Program-made: the position numbers and the translations under genes
Assembly (NCBI RefSeq): GCF_003284725.1
Contig: NZ_PGTO01000015.1
Coordinates: 21,908-85,907, forward strand
DNA from: Paramagnetospirillum kuznetsovii
GTDB lineage: Bacteria; Pseudomonadota; Alphaproteobacteria; Rhodospirillales; Magnetospirillaceae
DNA: 64,000 nucleotides
Direction of reading: 5' to 3'
Shown here: one piece after another, positions 10,886 through 20,147 of the stretch
Numbering within the stretch: the first letter of the stretch is position 1
How the letters are laid out: each line of letters begins with the position of its first letter
Notes under the pieces: generated by a model
Told to the model about the DNA's origin: nothing
Databases searched by the model: none
What the model saw: only the letters and a program-made list of their open reading frames with translations

Positions 10886-13825
10886 TTAAGTTACAGAGGG
10901 CGTCCGCACCAATTGATCCAGCGCCTCCTTCAGACGGGCCAGATCCACCGGCTTGGCGAGGTAGAAATCCATGCCCGCCGCGATGCAGCGCTCGGCCTCG
11001 CCCGACAGCGCATTGGCGGTCAGGGCGATGATGGGAATGTGACCACCGTCACCGGCCAGCGCCTCGGCCTCACGGATGGCGGCGGTCAGATGGAATCCGT
11101 CCATCACCGGCATGTGGCAGTCGGAGACCACGGCGGCGAAGGGCCGCTCCCGCCATGCGGCCAGGGCGGTCGCGCCATCGGGGTGAAGCTCCACCGCGTA
11201 GCCCAGTGTCCGCAATTGGCGGCAAATGACCTCCTGGTTCACCGGATGATCCTCGGCCACCAGGATGGGCGCGCCGTCCCAGGCGGGCTCTGCGGCGCTG
11301 ACCGGCGGCAGCGAGGGCGCGCAGACGGCGCGGCTGACCGGCGAGGCTCGGGTGGTCCAGGCGGCGGCTTCCAGAATTTGCGTCCGGGTCAGGGGACGCC
11401 CCAGGAAACCGACGCAATGGGGCAGACGTTCAAGCGCGAACCGGTTGGCATCGCCCGAATCGACGAAGATCAGCGGCGTCGCGCCCAATGACGGCAATTG
11501 AGCGGCATCGAGCCCGGCGGTCGACAGCAGCGCCACGTCGAACGGCGCCTGGGTCGATGCCGCCTTGCTGGAAGCCGCCAAGGCCTCCCTGACGCCGGGA
11601 ACCCGCACCACCGCCGCCCCAGCCCTTTCGGCCTGCTGGGCGATCAAGGCCCGCTCCTCGGTCTCGGGATCGACCACCAGCACCCGCAGACCCAGGAAGT
11701 CCGCCTTGGCCGGATATTCTCCATCCGCATCCTCCAAGGCGGCCAAAGGCAGGCTGCACCAGAAGGTGGAGCCCAGGCCCGGTTGGCTTTCGAAACCGGC
11801 GGTCCCCTCCATCAGATCCACCAAGCGCTGGGTAATGGACAGGCCCAGGCCGGTGCCGCCGAAACGCCGGGTGGTCGAGGATTCCGCCTGGGAGAAAGGC
11901 TGAAACAGCCGATCGCGAATATCCGCGGCGATCCCGATACCCGTATCGATGATCCGCAGATGCACCAATATCCGGCCATCCTCGGTCCGACCGGCCCGTT
12001 CAGCATGGATGCTGACGCGCCCCTGGGCGGTGAACTTGATGGCATTGCCGGTCAGGTTGAAGAGGATCTGGCGCAGCCGCGTCGGATCGGCCATCACCAG
12101 GGCGGGCAGCCCGGGATCGGCGAAGGCGGTCATGGTCAGTCCCTTGGCCGCCGCCGCCGGTCCCACCAGATGGACGACGCCGTCCATGAGCTGGGCCAGC
12201 GACACCGGCACCCGTTCAAGCTCCATGCGGCCCGCCTCGATCTTGGAGAAGTCCAGAACGTCGTCGATGATCCGCAACAGGGCGAGACCGGATTCGCGGG
12301 TGGTCGCGATCAGCGCGCGCTGATCCTGATCCAGGGGGGTGAGGCCGAGAAGTTCCAGCAATCCCACCACGCCATTCATGGGCGTGCGGATTTCATGGCT
12401 CATGGCGGCCAGGAACGACGATTTGGCCAGATTGGCGGATTCGGCGGCCTCCTTTGCGCTGGTCAGGGCATGGATGGCGGAATCGCGATCCCCCGTGGCG
12501 TCATGGAATTTGGCCAGCACGCGATTGAACACGGCGGCGATCTCGGCGGCCTCGGTCTCGGGCGCGGCGGCCACCGGCCGCGAAAAGGATTGAGGGAATT
12601 CGTGGGCCTCCATCTGGGCAAGCAGATCCTGAAGCGTGCGGCGCTTGGCCTCGCCTTCCCACCGCTCGGATTCCGCCTTCTCTTCCTCCAACCGACGGCG
12701 TTCCACCGAGTTTTGCTTGAACACCTCGACGGTGCGGGCCATGGCCGCCAATTCATCATCGAGGTCGCGATCCTCCACTTCCTGGGTCCAATCCCCTTCC
12801 GCTCCCGCTTCCATGGCGCCTCGCAGGCTGAGCAACGGGCCACGGATGGATTGGCCGATCATCCAGCTGATCCAGGCGCTGGCGGCCAGCAGCAGAAGGG
12901 CCGCCACGGCGCCCACGCCTCCCAAGCGCACCAGTTGCTCGTGGGAGCGTCGCTGAAGCGTCTCCTCGCGGGCGCGGCCCTGGGCGATCAGCCGGTCGAT
13001 AGCGCCGGACATGGCCGCCTGACTGGCGTCGACCTCGTCGGTCAGAATGCGCGAGCGCTCCTCGAAGCCACGCGACATGGCATCGATGGCCCCGGCCAGG
13101 GTACGGGCCCGCTGCGCCAGCACCTGCAAGGCGTCGCGCTGAAGATCGTTTCCGGCCAGGCCCTGCAAGACCGGCATGGTGTCGGTCATGCGTTCCAGGC
13201 TGGCATGGGCGCCGACGGCGCGAATGGGATTTCCGTTGAAGTAAAACACGTTGATGGCGATCAGCGTTTCGACGAAGTTTTCATGCGACTTCACCAGGGC
13301 CGGTGCCAGCAGATCGCCGCTGCGCGTCCGCGCGGTGGAATTGAGAATGGCGTAAAGCCCGGACATCTCGCTGGTGGTCTGCAAGACTTGGCTTTCATAA
13401 AGTCGCGAAATGTCGGCGTTGACCGCCTTCAAGGTCTGAAACCCGCCGACGAATTTGCGCGCCGCCTCGTGCATGGCCACCGCGTCGTTGGACAAAGGAT
13501 TTTCATGGGCCGTCGCGTCGCCCATGGCGACGAACAACTCCTCGGACCGGCGCATGGCCTCCTTGAGAAGATCATCGGAGGGATTGGCGAGATACTGCCG
13601 AATCAGCCCTTGCAGCCGTCCGGCATGGACGTCGATATCGGCCAGCCCGCTGGTCTGGCGCTGGACCGTGCGCAATTGGACGAGATCGCCGTTGATGACC
13701 GAGGCGGCATGCCATCCCAGCCCCCCCACCGCCAGGGCGACGAACACGTTCATGGCCACCACAAGCGGGATACGCCATGCGATGGGCAGGGATCTGATCC
13801 AGCGAATGAGCCGTTGCGTGGACAT
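10886..13825 (-). CDS. Membrane hybrid histidine kinase with C-terminal receiver domains
   Basis: A 979-residue protein. Two membrane helices (about 15-37 and 300-325) bracket a roughly 260-residue, mostly helical periplasmic sensor. A HAMP-like linker, a HisKA domain with H477 in [11 protein letters not shown], a HATPase domain (NAIKF, DTGIGI, GGTGLGL) and two receivers follow. The first receiver ([14 protein letters not shown]) reads VALLSTAG where the phospho-Asp should be and is probably inactive. The last ([26 protein letters not shown]) is intact. No Hpt domain is present, so the phosphate must go to a separate partner. ATG 13825 is preferred over TTG 13849. The signal sensed is unknown. 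Confidence 0.92.
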   Translation of the reverse strand: MSTQRLIRWIRSLPIAWRIPLVVAMNVFVALAVGGLGWHAASVINGDLVQLRTVQRQTSGLADIDVHAGRLQGLIRQYLANPSDDLLKEAMRRSEELFVAMGDATAHENPLSNDAVAMHEAARKFVGGFQTLKAVNADISRLYESQVLQTTSEMSGLYAILNSTARTRSGDLLAPALVKSHENFVETLIAINVFYFNGNPIRAVGAHASLERMTDTMPVLQGLAGNDLQRDALQVLAQRARTLAGAIDAMSRGFEERSRILTDEVDASQAAMSGAIDRLIAQGRAREETLQRRSHEQLVRLGGVGAVAALLLLAASAWISWMIGQSIRGPLLSLRGAMEAGAEGDWTQEVEDRDLDDELAAMARTVEVFKQNSVERRRLEEEKAESERWEGEAKRRTLQDLLAQMEAHEFPQSFSRPVAAAPETEAAEIAAVFNRVLAKFHDATGDRDSAIHALTSAKEAAESANLAKSSFLAAMSHEIRTPMNGVVGLLELLGLTPLDQDQRALIATTRESGLALLRIIDDVLDFSKIEAGRMELERVPVSLAQLMDGVVHLVGPAAAAKGLTMTAFADPGLPALVMADPTRLRQILFNLTGNAIKFTAQGRVSIHAERAGRTEDGRILVHLRIIDTGIGIAADIRDRLFQPFSQAESSTTRRFGGTGLGLSITQRLVDLMEGTAGFESQPGLGSTFWCSLPLAALEDADGEYPAKADFLGLRVLVVDPETEERALIAQQAERAGAAVVRVPGVREALAASSKAASTQAPFDVALLSTAGLDAAQLPSLGATPLIFVDSGDANRFALERLPHCVGFLGRPLTRTQILEAAAWTTRASPVSRAVCAPSLPPVSAAEPAWDGAPILVAEDHPVNQEVICRQLRTLGYAVELHPDGATALAAWRERPFAAVVSDCHMPVMDGFHLTAAIREAEALAGDGGHIPIIALTANALSGEAERCIAAGMDFYLAKPVDLARLKEALDQLVRTPSVT

Positions 13826-13949
13826 CAGAGACGGCTTCCCCTTCCCCAAGGCGCCGGGCGACGCGTCACACCCATGGTAGCCGCCCGCAGCCCAAGGGGG
13901 AAGCCATGTTGCGGGACCACCGGGCCGATCCCAACAGAAAGGGTTTCAC

Positions 13950-13963
13950 TTGACCAAAATCAA
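13950..13963. promoter_or_regulatory. FNR-like box upstream of nsrR
   Basis: TTGAC-CAAA-ATCAA matches the FNR/ANR consensus TTGAT-N4-ATCAA at 9 of 10 half-site bases. It lies about 54 bases before the nsrR start, in a gap that is AT-rich for this genome. Control of nsrR by oxygen through an FNR-type regulator would be sensible physiologically. The call rests on the motif only. Confidence 0.5.
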
Positions 13964-14016
13964 ACATTCCTCCAGCATGTTCTCCGATTTCAATTTTAGA
14001 ATGGATGTGCGCGGCC

Positions 14017-14451
14017 ATGCGCCTCACGTTGCATACCGACTACGCCATGCGGGTTTTGGTCCATGTCGGGCTGCGCAACGGCGATCTCGTCACCATTACC
14101 GAGATTGCCGATTGCTATGGCATTTCCAAGAATCATTTGACCAAGGTCGTCCATCAGTTGGGGCGCATCGGATATCTTGAGACCGTGCGCGGCAAATATG
14201 GCGGCGTCCGGCTGCTGCGGCAGCCCGACGACATCCGCCTCGGCGACTTCATCCGCGACACCGAGGAAGATTTTTCGCTGGTGCGCTGCATGCGTTGCGA
14301 ATCCTCGGCCGAATGCCGCCTCAGCGGTCAGTGCATCGCCCATGACGCGCTGTCGGCCGGATTGCGGGCCTTCTTCGCGGAATTGAACCGCTATACCTTG
14401 GCCGACATGCTGGCGACCCAGCGCAGCGCCGCCGCCGCCGCCGCTGAATAA
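14017..14451 (+). CDS. nsrR: Rrf2-family repressor, NsrR type (nitric-oxide sensing)
   Basis: A 144-residue protein whose N-terminus MRLTLHTDYAMRVLVHVGL and helix-turn-helix ITEIADCYGISKNHLTKVVHQL are close to the NsrR pattern (E. coli NsrR has MQLTSFTDYGLRAL and SRNHMVKIINQLSRAGY). Cysteines C91, C94, C100 and C106 (LVRC-x2-C-x5-C-x5-C) include the expected Fe-S ligands. The cluster is destroyed by NO, relieving repression of NO detoxification and denitrification genes. ATG 14017 is used instead of the ATG four codons earlier because homology begins there. It is monocistronic, with no obvious NO target gene next to it. Confidence 0.88.
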   Translation: MRLTLHTDYAMRVLVHVGLRNGDLVTITEIADCYGISKNHLTKVVHQLGRIGYLETVRGKYGGVRLLRQPDDIRLGDFIRDTEEDFSLVRCMRCESSAECRLSGQCIAHDALSAGLRAFFAELNRYTLADMLATQRSAAAAAAE

Positions 14452-14529
14452 GCACAAACTAAACGGCGGGTTTCTTGGCGTCGCAATTCAGTGTATCCCT
14501 GGGACGGGGGTCTTCACTGGGGGAAAGTC

Positions 14530-15312
14530 ATGTCCACTTCCGATATCGCTGACAACGAAAACGAACTGAGGGTCATCAACGAGTTTCTGGACGAGTTGCG
14601 CGACACCGCCAGCCAATTGCAGGTTTTGCTCGGGAACCTCCGCTCCCACAGTGTACCCGCCGACGAAGGCTTGGCGACACTCAAGCGCGAGGCGAGCAAT
14701 CTGCGCAGCCACGCCCAGGGCCTCAACCTGCCCATGATCAAGCTGGTGACCCACCGGCTGGACGAATACATGGGAGATCTGAAGGCGGTCGGCAGCGCCG
14801 AGCTGGATGAAATCCAGGTGTTCGTCGACAAGATCGAGAAGCTGGCCGACGGCGAACATGTCTCGGAAACCGACGCGCCCGCCGTGGTGCGCGCCCTGCC
14901 CGCCAAGCGCTCCGCCGACATCGACTTCGGCAAGATCGAGAAGAAGAACGTCGAGATCCTGCTGGTGCTGCCGGAAAAGGCCATGTCGCGCATCGTCGAG
15001 CGCGAATTGGCCGCCTGCGGCTATCGCACATCCACCATCCGCGACGGATTCGCCGCCATCGAGACGGTGGTTCGCACCCGTCCCGACATGGTGCTGGCGT
15101 CCATGGAATTGGGGCTGCTGTCGGGCATCGACCTGGGCAATGCCCTGGCCGCCATGATGCCCACCCAGCAGATTCCGTTCGCTCTGTTCACCAGCTACGA
15201 GTGGGGCAATCCCAAGCTAAGGGGTCTGCCCGCCCGCGCGGCGGTGATCCGCAAGGGACCGCAGTTCGGCGACGATCTCGCCGAGACCCTGGCGCGGTTC
15301 GAAATCACCTGA
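14530..15312 (+). CDS. Cytoplasmic protein with degenerate receiver domain
   Basis: A 260-residue protein. The N-terminal half (about 1-125) is helical and charged, in the style of a histidine-phosphotransfer or four-helix domain, but I see no clear active-site His motif. The C-terminal half (about 145-260, NVEILLVLPEKAMSRIVERE, then DMVLASMELGLLSG) has the receiver fold pattern, yet Ser stands where the phospho-Asp belongs and the usual acidic pair is missing. The start is ATG 14530 with GGGGGA ahead of it. It probably works by protein-protein contacts rather than phosphorylation. Neighbours nsrR and lrgA give no hint of its pathway. Confidence 0.8.
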   Translation: MSTSDIADNENELRVINEFLDELRDTASQLQVLLGNLRSHSVPADEGLATLKREASNLRSHAQGLNLPMIKLVTHRLDEYMGDLKAVGSAELDEIQVFVDKIEKLADGEHVSETDAPAVVRALPAKRSADIDFGKIEKKNVEILLVLPEKAMSRIVERELAACGYRTSTIRDGFAAIETVVRTRPDMVLASMELGLLSGIDLGNALAAMMPTQQIPFALFTSYEWGNPKLRGLPARAAVIRKGPQFGDDLAETLARFEIT

Positions 15313-15349
15313 CATTCTGTCACCCGGCGGCACGCGACCGGAGATAGCC

Positions 15350-15703
15350 ATGCTGGGTTCCCTGACCATTCTGTTGCTGTGCCAGTTGGCGGGCGAGGTC
15401 GTCGTTCGCCTGCTGGGACTGCCGCTTCCCGGCCCCGTGGTGGGGATGGTGATCCTGTTCCTGGGACTGGTGATCCGCGGGCGTGTCCCAACCACCATGG
15501 AGCAATCCGTTCGTGCCATTCTGGGTAATTTCGCCCTGCTGTTCATTCCGGCCAGCGTCGGCGTCATGGTCCATCTGGCCGCCATCTGGGCTGAAATCCT
15601 TCCCATCACGGCGGCCGTCCTGGGCAGCACCGTCGCCACCATCGTCGTCGCCGGGCGCCTGATGCAGGCCTTGAGCCGTCACAAGCGGGAAGACGCGGCA
15701 TGA
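15350..15703 (+). CDS. lrgA: CidA/LrgA family holin-like membrane protein
   Basis: A 117-residue protein with about four membrane helices. The family pattern is clear: LLCQLAGEVVVRLLGLPLPG, PVVGMVILFLGLVI and GNFALLFIPASVGVMVH. LrgA/CidA proteins are small holin-like proteins that, with LrgB/CidB, affect murein hydrolase export, cell lysis or small-metabolite (for example pyruvate) transport, depending on the organism. The stop overlaps the lrgB start by 4 bases (ATGA), so both are made together. No LytSR-type regulator is adjacent. Confidence 0.9.
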   Translation: MLGSLTILLLCQLAGEVVVRLLGLPLPGPVVGMVILFLGLVIRGRVPTTMEQSVRAILGNFALLFIPASVGVMVHLAAIWAEILPITAAVLGSTVATIVVAGRLMQALSRHKREDAA

Positions 15704-16419
15704 GCGGCGATCTGACCAGCATCTGGGTCTATCTCTCCACCTCGCCCCTGCTGGGGCTGACCTCCACCTTGCTGGCCTATCAGGCGGCCATGTGGATATT
15801 CGAGCGCGGCGGCCGTTCGCCGCTGCTCAATCCCATCCTGATTTCGGTCTCCATGATCGCCGGCTTCCTGATGGCCACCGGCACCGAGTACCGCACCTAT
15901 TTCGACGGGGCGCAGTTCGTTCACTTCCTGCTGGGACCGGCGACGGTGGCCCTGGCGGTGCCGCTCTACAACCAGTTGCCCTTGCTGCGCCGTTCATGGG
16001 CGGCGGTACTGGCGGTGGTTCTGGTGGGCGCGCTGATGGCGGGTGGCAGCGCCGTGCTGATCGCCTGGGCCATGGGCGGATCGGAGAAGATCCTGCTCTC
16101 CCTGGCCGCCAAGTCGGTGACCATTCCCATCGCCATGGGCGTCACCGAACGCATCGGCGGCATTCCGTCGCTGACGGCGGTCATGGTGATGCTGACCGGG
16201 GTGTTCGGCGCCGTCACCGGTGGCTGGATCCTGGACATGGCGCGGGTGCGCGATCAGGCGGCGCGCGGCCTCGCCATGGGCATCGCCTCCCACGGCATCG
16301 GCACGGTGCGGGCGCTGCAGATGAGCGAGACGGCGGGCGCTTTCGGCGGCTTGGCCATCGGCCTGACCGGTCTGGTCACCGCCGTGCTGGTTCCCCTGAT
16401 CCATAGCTGGATCAGATAG
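15700..16419 (+). CDS. lrgB: LrgB/CidB family membrane protein
   Basis: A 239-residue polytopic membrane protein. Signature stretches are LNPILISVSMIAGFLMATG, FLLGPATVALAVPLYNQ, SVTIPIAMGVTERIGGIPSL and ASHGIGTVRALQMSETAGAF. It is the partner of LrgA, encoded 4 bases earlier in overlap. The 3' end overlaps the convergent downstream gene by 8 bases. The length is normal for the family, and nothing appears missing. Confidence 0.93.
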   Translation: MSGDLTSIWVYLSTSPLLGLTSTLLAYQAAMWIFERGGRSPLLNPILISVSMIAGFLMATGTEYRTYFDGAQFVHFLLGPATVALAVPLYNQLPLLRRSWAAVLAVVLVGALMAGGSAVLIAWAMGGSEKILLSLAAKSVTIPIAMGVTERIGGIPSLTAVMVMLTGVFGAVTGGWILDMARVRDQAARGLAMGIASHGIGTVRALQMSETAGAFGGLAIGLTGLVTAVLVPLIHSWIR

Positions 16420-17008
16420 CCAGATATTTCCTGATCCCGGAGATATTCCAGCCCTTGGCGGCATCCACCAGAAGATCGCTGCTGCCCAGGCTGTCGCCCT
16501 CGATCTGCAGCAGCACCCGGTTGCCCAGGATAAGCATGATCTCGCCCGCCCGATTGGTCGCGTCCCAGCGCAACAGCGCGTCCTCGCCCCCGATCTTGAC
16601 CCGGCGCATATTGGGCTGGGCCGGTGCGTTGGCGGCGAATTGCAAGGCGGCGGACGAGACCGCCGGGCTGTCCAGAATCAAGGTGGCGTTGAGACTTGCG
16701 TCATCGCGGGCATAGGCGCGGCTGACGGCAAAGCCGCCGCCCGCGCTGGCCAGCCCCTGGGTCTCAGGGGCCTCTGCCTGCCACGAGGCCAGTGGCGCGG
16801 GCAGGAACTCCGCCAGCGCCTTGCCGAGACGGCCGTGCAGATCGGCGATGACCGCTTCCAGTTCGCTAGCGGCGCGGGCGATGTCGCCCCTGGCATGGGC
16901 GGCCTTGGCGGCCTCCATGCGGGTGGCAACCGACTCCGTCGCCGTCGCCGAAAGCCCCGACAAGGCCAGAGCGGCGGCAATGCACCCCATGAACAACGCC
17001 TGACGCAT
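16412..17008 (-). CDS. Exported protein of unknown function
   Basis: A 198-residue protein beginning with a signal peptide (MRQALFMGCIAAALALSGLSATA). A helical region rich in Ala (MEAAKAAHARGDIARAASELEAVI) follows, then a mixed alpha/beta part ending in ILGNRVLLQIEGDSLGSSDLL. I do not recognise the family with certainty. ATG 17008 is chosen because the signal peptide starts there; the frame stays open upstream but overlaps the opposite-strand gene region. It converges with lrgB and diverges from the GATE-domain gene 93 bases away. Confidence 0.75.
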   Translation of the reverse strand: MRQALFMGCIAAALALSGLSATATESVATRMEAAKAAHARGDIARAASELEAVIADLHGRLGKALAEFLPAPLASWQAEAPETQGLASAGGGFAVSRAYARDDASLNATLILDSPAVSSAALQFAANAPAQPNMRRVKIGGEDALLRWDATNRAGEIMLILGNRVLLQIEGDSLGSSDLLVDAAKGWNISGIRKYLAI

Positions 17009-17101
17009 GATCCCCGCCAAACCGAAACCCGATGCGTCGAGCTTTACAACGACGCGGGCGAGGCGGCAAGGTGACAGTGTGAAACCGACCGGATCCATTG
17101 C

Positions 17102-18325
17102 GTGAACATCGTCTTTCTCGTCCTTGTCGTCGGCTCGTTCCTGGTCTCGGCCATGGCGGAGCTGTCCGGAACCCACGGCGCCATGGAATCCCTGTCCGCC
17201 GCCGTCATCGACGCCGCCGCCGCCGCCGTTCCGCTGGTGCTGGGGCTGGTGGGGATCATGGCGCTGTTCCTCGGCCTGATGAAGGTGGCCGAGGAGGGCG
17301 GCCTGCTCGCCGCCACCGCCCGCCTGCTGGAACCGCCGTTGCGCCGCCTGTTCCCTGAAATCCCGACCGGCCATCCCGCCATGGGGGCCATGGTGATGAA
17401 TGTCGCCGCCAATCTGCTGGGCCTGGGCAATGCCGCCACGCCCTTCGGCATCCGCGCCATGGAGCATCTCGAGGCGCTGAACCCCCGCAAGGGCACCGCC
17501 AGCAATGCCCAGGTGCTGTTTCTCGCCATCAACACCGCCGGAGTCACCTTGCTTCCCACCAAGGTGATCGCGCTACGCGCCTCGCTGGGCGCCGCCGATC
17601 CCACCAATGTGGTGGCGCCCACCCTGGTCGCCACCCTGGTCGCCGCCACGGTGGCCATCATCGCCGCCAAGAGCCTGCAAGGGCTGTGGTGGCCGGACCC
17701 GGCCGCGCCGCCCCCCGTGCAGGCGTCGTCCGCGTCACTGTGGCCCAGCCTGCTGGCCCTGGCGGGCCTGCTGGGCGCCATTCCGCTGCTATTGGCCAAT
17801 GGCCGCGTCATCGGTCCCTGGATCATGCCGGGGCTGGTGGCCGGCCTGCTGCTCTACGGCGCGGCGCGGCGGGTGCGCATCTATGAATGCTTCGTCGAAG
17901 GCGCCAAGGAAGGCTTCGCCGTCGCCGTGCGCATCATTCCCTATCTGGTGGCCATCCTGGTCGCCATCGGCATGTTCCGCGCCTCCGGCGCCATGGATCT
18001 GGTGCTGCGGCCGCTGGGGCAACTGACGGCGCCGTTGGGCCTGCCCGCCGAGGCGCTGACCATGGCGGTCATGCGCACCTTGTCGGGATCGGGCTCCTAT
18101 GGCTTGCTGGCGGCCCATCTCAAGGATGCGTCCATCGGTCCGGACGGCTATCTGGGAACCCTGCTCGGCACCATCTACGGCTCCACCGAGACCACTTTCT
18201 ACGTGCTGGCGGTCTATTTCGGCGCGGTGCAGGTCCGCCGCATCCGCCACGCCCTGGCGGTGGGCCTGATCGCCGACTTCGCCGCCCTGGTGGCGGCGGT
18301 GGTGGTGTGCGGCGTGATGTTCTAG
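17102..18325 (+). CDS. Nucleoside-recognition (GATE) domain membrane protein, SpmA-SpmB fusion type
   Basis: A 407-residue membrane protein starting at GTG 17102. The first half resembles SpmA (GHPAMGAMVMNVAANLLGLGNAATPFGIRAM) and the second half SpmB (GAKEGFAVAVRIIPYLVAILVAIGMFRASGAMD, then TLSGSGSYGLLAAHLKDASIGPDG). In endospore formers these are two proteins of spore maturation. In non-sporulating Gram-negatives the fused form is common and its substrate is not firmly known. Its stop overlaps the convergent Nudix gene by 4 bases. Confidence 0.87.
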   Translation: MNIVFLVLVVGSFLVSAMAELSGTHGAMESLSAAVIDAAAAAVPLVLGLVGIMALFLGLMKVAEEGGLLAATARLLEPPLRRLFPEIPTGHPAMGAMVMNVAANLLGLGNAATPFGIRAMEHLEALNPRKGTASNAQVLFLAINTAGVTLLPTKVIALRASLGAADPTNVVAPTLVATLVAATVAIIAAKSLQGLWWPDPAAPPPVQASSASLWPSLLALAGLLGAIPLLLANGRVIGPWIMPGLVAGLLLYGAARRVRIYECFVEGAKEGFAVAVRIIPYLVAILVAIGMFRASGAMDLVLRPLGQLTAPLGLPAEALTMAVMRTLSGSGSYGLLAAHLKDASIGPDGYLGTLLGTIYGSTETTFYVLAVYFGAVQVRRIRHALAVGLIADFAALVAAVVVCGVMF

Positions 18326-18924
18326 GCCCAGCGCTTGCGCAGGTCGGATTTTTCCAGCATCAGCCATTGAATGGCGACGGCGGCCATGGCGTTGTTGATG
18401 CGGCCGTCCTTGACCATGGCATAGGCTTCGTCGGTGGAGACCACGAAGGCGCGGATATCCTCGCCCTCGTGCTCGAGGCCGTGAAAGCCCGATACCCCCG
18501 AGGCATCGACGCGGGCGCAGTACAGCCTGACCGTCTCGGACGAGCCTCCGGCGGTCACCAGATAATCGCCGATGCGCATCATGTCGGTAGGCTCGGCGCC
18601 CGCCTCCTCGGCGGTTTCGCGCCGCGCCACATCGTCGGGATGCTCGCCCTCGTCGATGATTCCCGCCACGCATTCGATCAGCCAGGGATGCCACCCCGCC
18701 GCCAGGGCGCCGCAACGGAACTGTTCGATCAGCACCACCTGGTCGCGGTCGGGATCGTAGAGCAGCACCACCACGGAATGGCCGCGCTCGAAAATCTCGC
18801 GCTCCATGACCTGGGTCCAGCCGCCCGCGAAGGTGCGATGCCGCAGGCGATAGCGGTCGATGCGGAAATAGCCCTTGAACACGGTATCCCGGCCGAGGAT
18901 TTCAACGTCGGTCTTTGCGTCCAA
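18322..18924 (-). CDS. Nudix hydrolase, ADP-ribose pyrophosphatase type
   Basis: A 200-residue protein with a complete Nudix box: G-x5-E-x7-RE-x2-EE-x-G in GIIDEGEHPDDVARRETAEE. The residues before it (FRCGALAAGWHPWLIECVAG) and the LVTAGGSSETVRLYCARVD segment after it resemble NudF/TrgB-type ADP-sugar diphosphatases that split ADP-ribose to AMP and ribose 5-phosphate. The only suitable start is TTG 18924, with AGAGGG ahead. It is followed by no same-strand gene and lies 20 bases downstream of the CopD-like gene. Confidence 0.88.
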   Translation of the reverse strand: MDAKTDVEILGRDTVFKGYFRIDRYRLRHRTFAGGWTQVMEREIFERGHSVVVLLYDPDRDQVVLIEQFRCGALAAGWHPWLIECVAGIIDEGEHPDDVARRETAEEAGAEPTDMMRIGDYLVTAGGSSETVRLYCARVDASGVSGFHGLEHEGEDIRAFVVSTDEAYAMVKDGRINNAMAAVAIQWLMLEKSDLRKRWA

Positions 18925-18944
18925 GCTCGCCCTCTTCGATCAAC

Positions 18945-19418
18945 TCAGGTTCCCAGCAGGGAGCCCACGGTCCCGATGAAAATGGTCAGCATCCCCAGGA
19001 TCAGGTTGATGGTGACGATGTGGCGGATCCGCGCCTGATATTCGGCGGTCTTGGGGAAATCCCCGGCGGCGAAGGCCCGCTTGAAGCCCTGCCAGGGGCC
19101 GAAGAACAGTTGCACATACAGTCCCATCATGACCAGGCCGGACAACTGCATGACGTCCACATGGCTGGGACCGCCTGAGAACCCGCCGCGAAAGCCGAAC
19201 AGCAGCACGCCATAGCCGGTCGCCAACAGACCGATGATGCTGATCCAGACGAAGGTGAAGAAGCGCGGCAGCACTTGGCGCCATACACCCAGACGCTGGG
19301 CAGGCTCCAACTCTCCCAGGACCGGACGCAGGATCACATGGGCGAAGAACATTCCACCGACCCAGACCACCGCCGCCAAGGTATGGATCCCCATGGCCAG
19401 TCCGTAAGTGTAGTCCAT
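18945..19418 (-). CDS. CopD-like four-helix membrane protein
   Basis: A 157-residue integral membrane protein: MGIHTLAAVVWVGGMFFAHVI, FFTFVWISIIGLLATGYGVLL, VMQLSGLVMMGLYVQLFF and IVTINLILGMLTIFIGTVGSLL. The H-x4-VWVGGMFF motif in the first helix is typical of the CopD/DUF-type family often linked with copper import or haem proteins. Its function here is open. ATG 19418 is 5 bases after the stop of the parA-like gene, so the two share a transcript. Confidence 0.82.
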   Translation of the reverse strand: MDYTYGLAMGIHTLAAVVWVGGMFFAHVILRPVLGELEPAQRLGVWRQVLPRFFTFVWISIIGLLATGYGVLLFGFRGGFSGGPSHVDVMQLSGLVMMGLYVQLFFGPWQGFKRAFAAGDFPKTAEYQARIRHIVTINLILGMLTIFIGTVGSLLGT

Positions 19419-19423
19419 CTCGC

Positions 19424-20068
19424 TTACCCCAAACCCAGCTTGGCCGCGATCTCGTCGGCCAAGGCCTTGATTTCCTTGGTGGCGGTATGGCGCGGATTGC
19501 TTTCCAATACGCCCTTGCCCTCCATCATGGAGGCGGCGAAGGCAACGCGGTTGCCCAGGACGGAGGCCGCCACCGGAACCTCGGCATCGGCGATCTTGCG
19601 GCGAACCGCATCCACCAGCTTGCCGCGCGACGGAGTCCGGTTGAAGACCATCAGGGCCGGAGACTTCTCCTTGCGCGCCATCTCCAGGGTGGGGCCGGTG
19701 GCCCACAGATCCATGGGCGAAGGCTGCATGGGCACCAAGATCAGGTCGGCGGCGCGCACCGCGATGCGCACCTCGGTCTCGGCATGGGGCGGGCTGTCGA
19801 TCAGCACCAGATCCACGTCGCGCTTCAAGCGTTCCAGCTCGGTGGACAGCCGCCAGCCCGAGGCCTGCACGAAGGTGATGCCGCCGCCGGTATCGTCCAC
19901 CAGCGCCTTGCGGATGTCGTACCATGCCGCCAGCGAGCCCTGCGGATCGATATCCAGCAATCCGACCCGCATGCCCGCACGAGCATAGGTCACGGCCAAT
20001 TGCGCCGCGATGGTGGTCTTTCCCGCGCCGCCCTTCTGCTGGGCGATGGTCACGGCCTTGGCCGACAT
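19424..20068 (-). CDS. Orphan ParA-family ATPase
   Basis: A 214-residue protein with the deviant Walker A motif QQKGGAGKTT (10-19), the Walker A' Asp in GLLDIDPQGSLAAWY and Walker B in VDLVLIDSPPHAE. No parB gene or parS-like repeat is nearby, so it is not the chromosome-partitioning ParA. Short ParA proteins of this kind position cytoplasmic chemoreceptor clusters or other cargoes, or resemble VirC1. Which cargo applies here is unknown. It is transcribed ahead of the CopD-like gene, which looks like chance or a loose operon rather than a known pairing. Confidence 0.88.
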   Translation of the reverse strand: MSAKAVTIAQQKGGAGKTTIAAQLAVTYARAGMRVGLLDIDPQGSLAAWYDIRKALVDDTGGGITFVQASGWRLSTELERLKRDVDLVLIDSPPHAETEVRIAVRAADLILVPMQPSPMDLWATGPTLEMARKEKSPALMVFNRTPSRGKLVDAVRRKIADAEVPVAASVLGNRVAFAASMMEGKGVLESNPRHTATKEIKALADEIAAKLGLG

Positions 20069-20147
20069 GGCGTCCCCCTGATTGAAACCGATGGAAGGAA
20101 GGCTAGCCCTTTGGCGTCATTTTGCAAGGCCCAGTGGCGCAAACCGG

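Noticed and set aside
11498..13999. Very long open frame on the plus strand opposite the hybrid kinase
   Set aside because: It is antisense to a protein with complete kinase motifs. In GC-rich DNA such frames arise by codon bias, and its translation is low-complexity Gly/His/Gln-rich with no family pattern.
16412..17467. Long N-terminal extension of the exported unknown protein
   Set aside because: The extension overlaps the start of the GATE-domain gene on the other strand and a good signal peptide begins at the internal ATG 17008.
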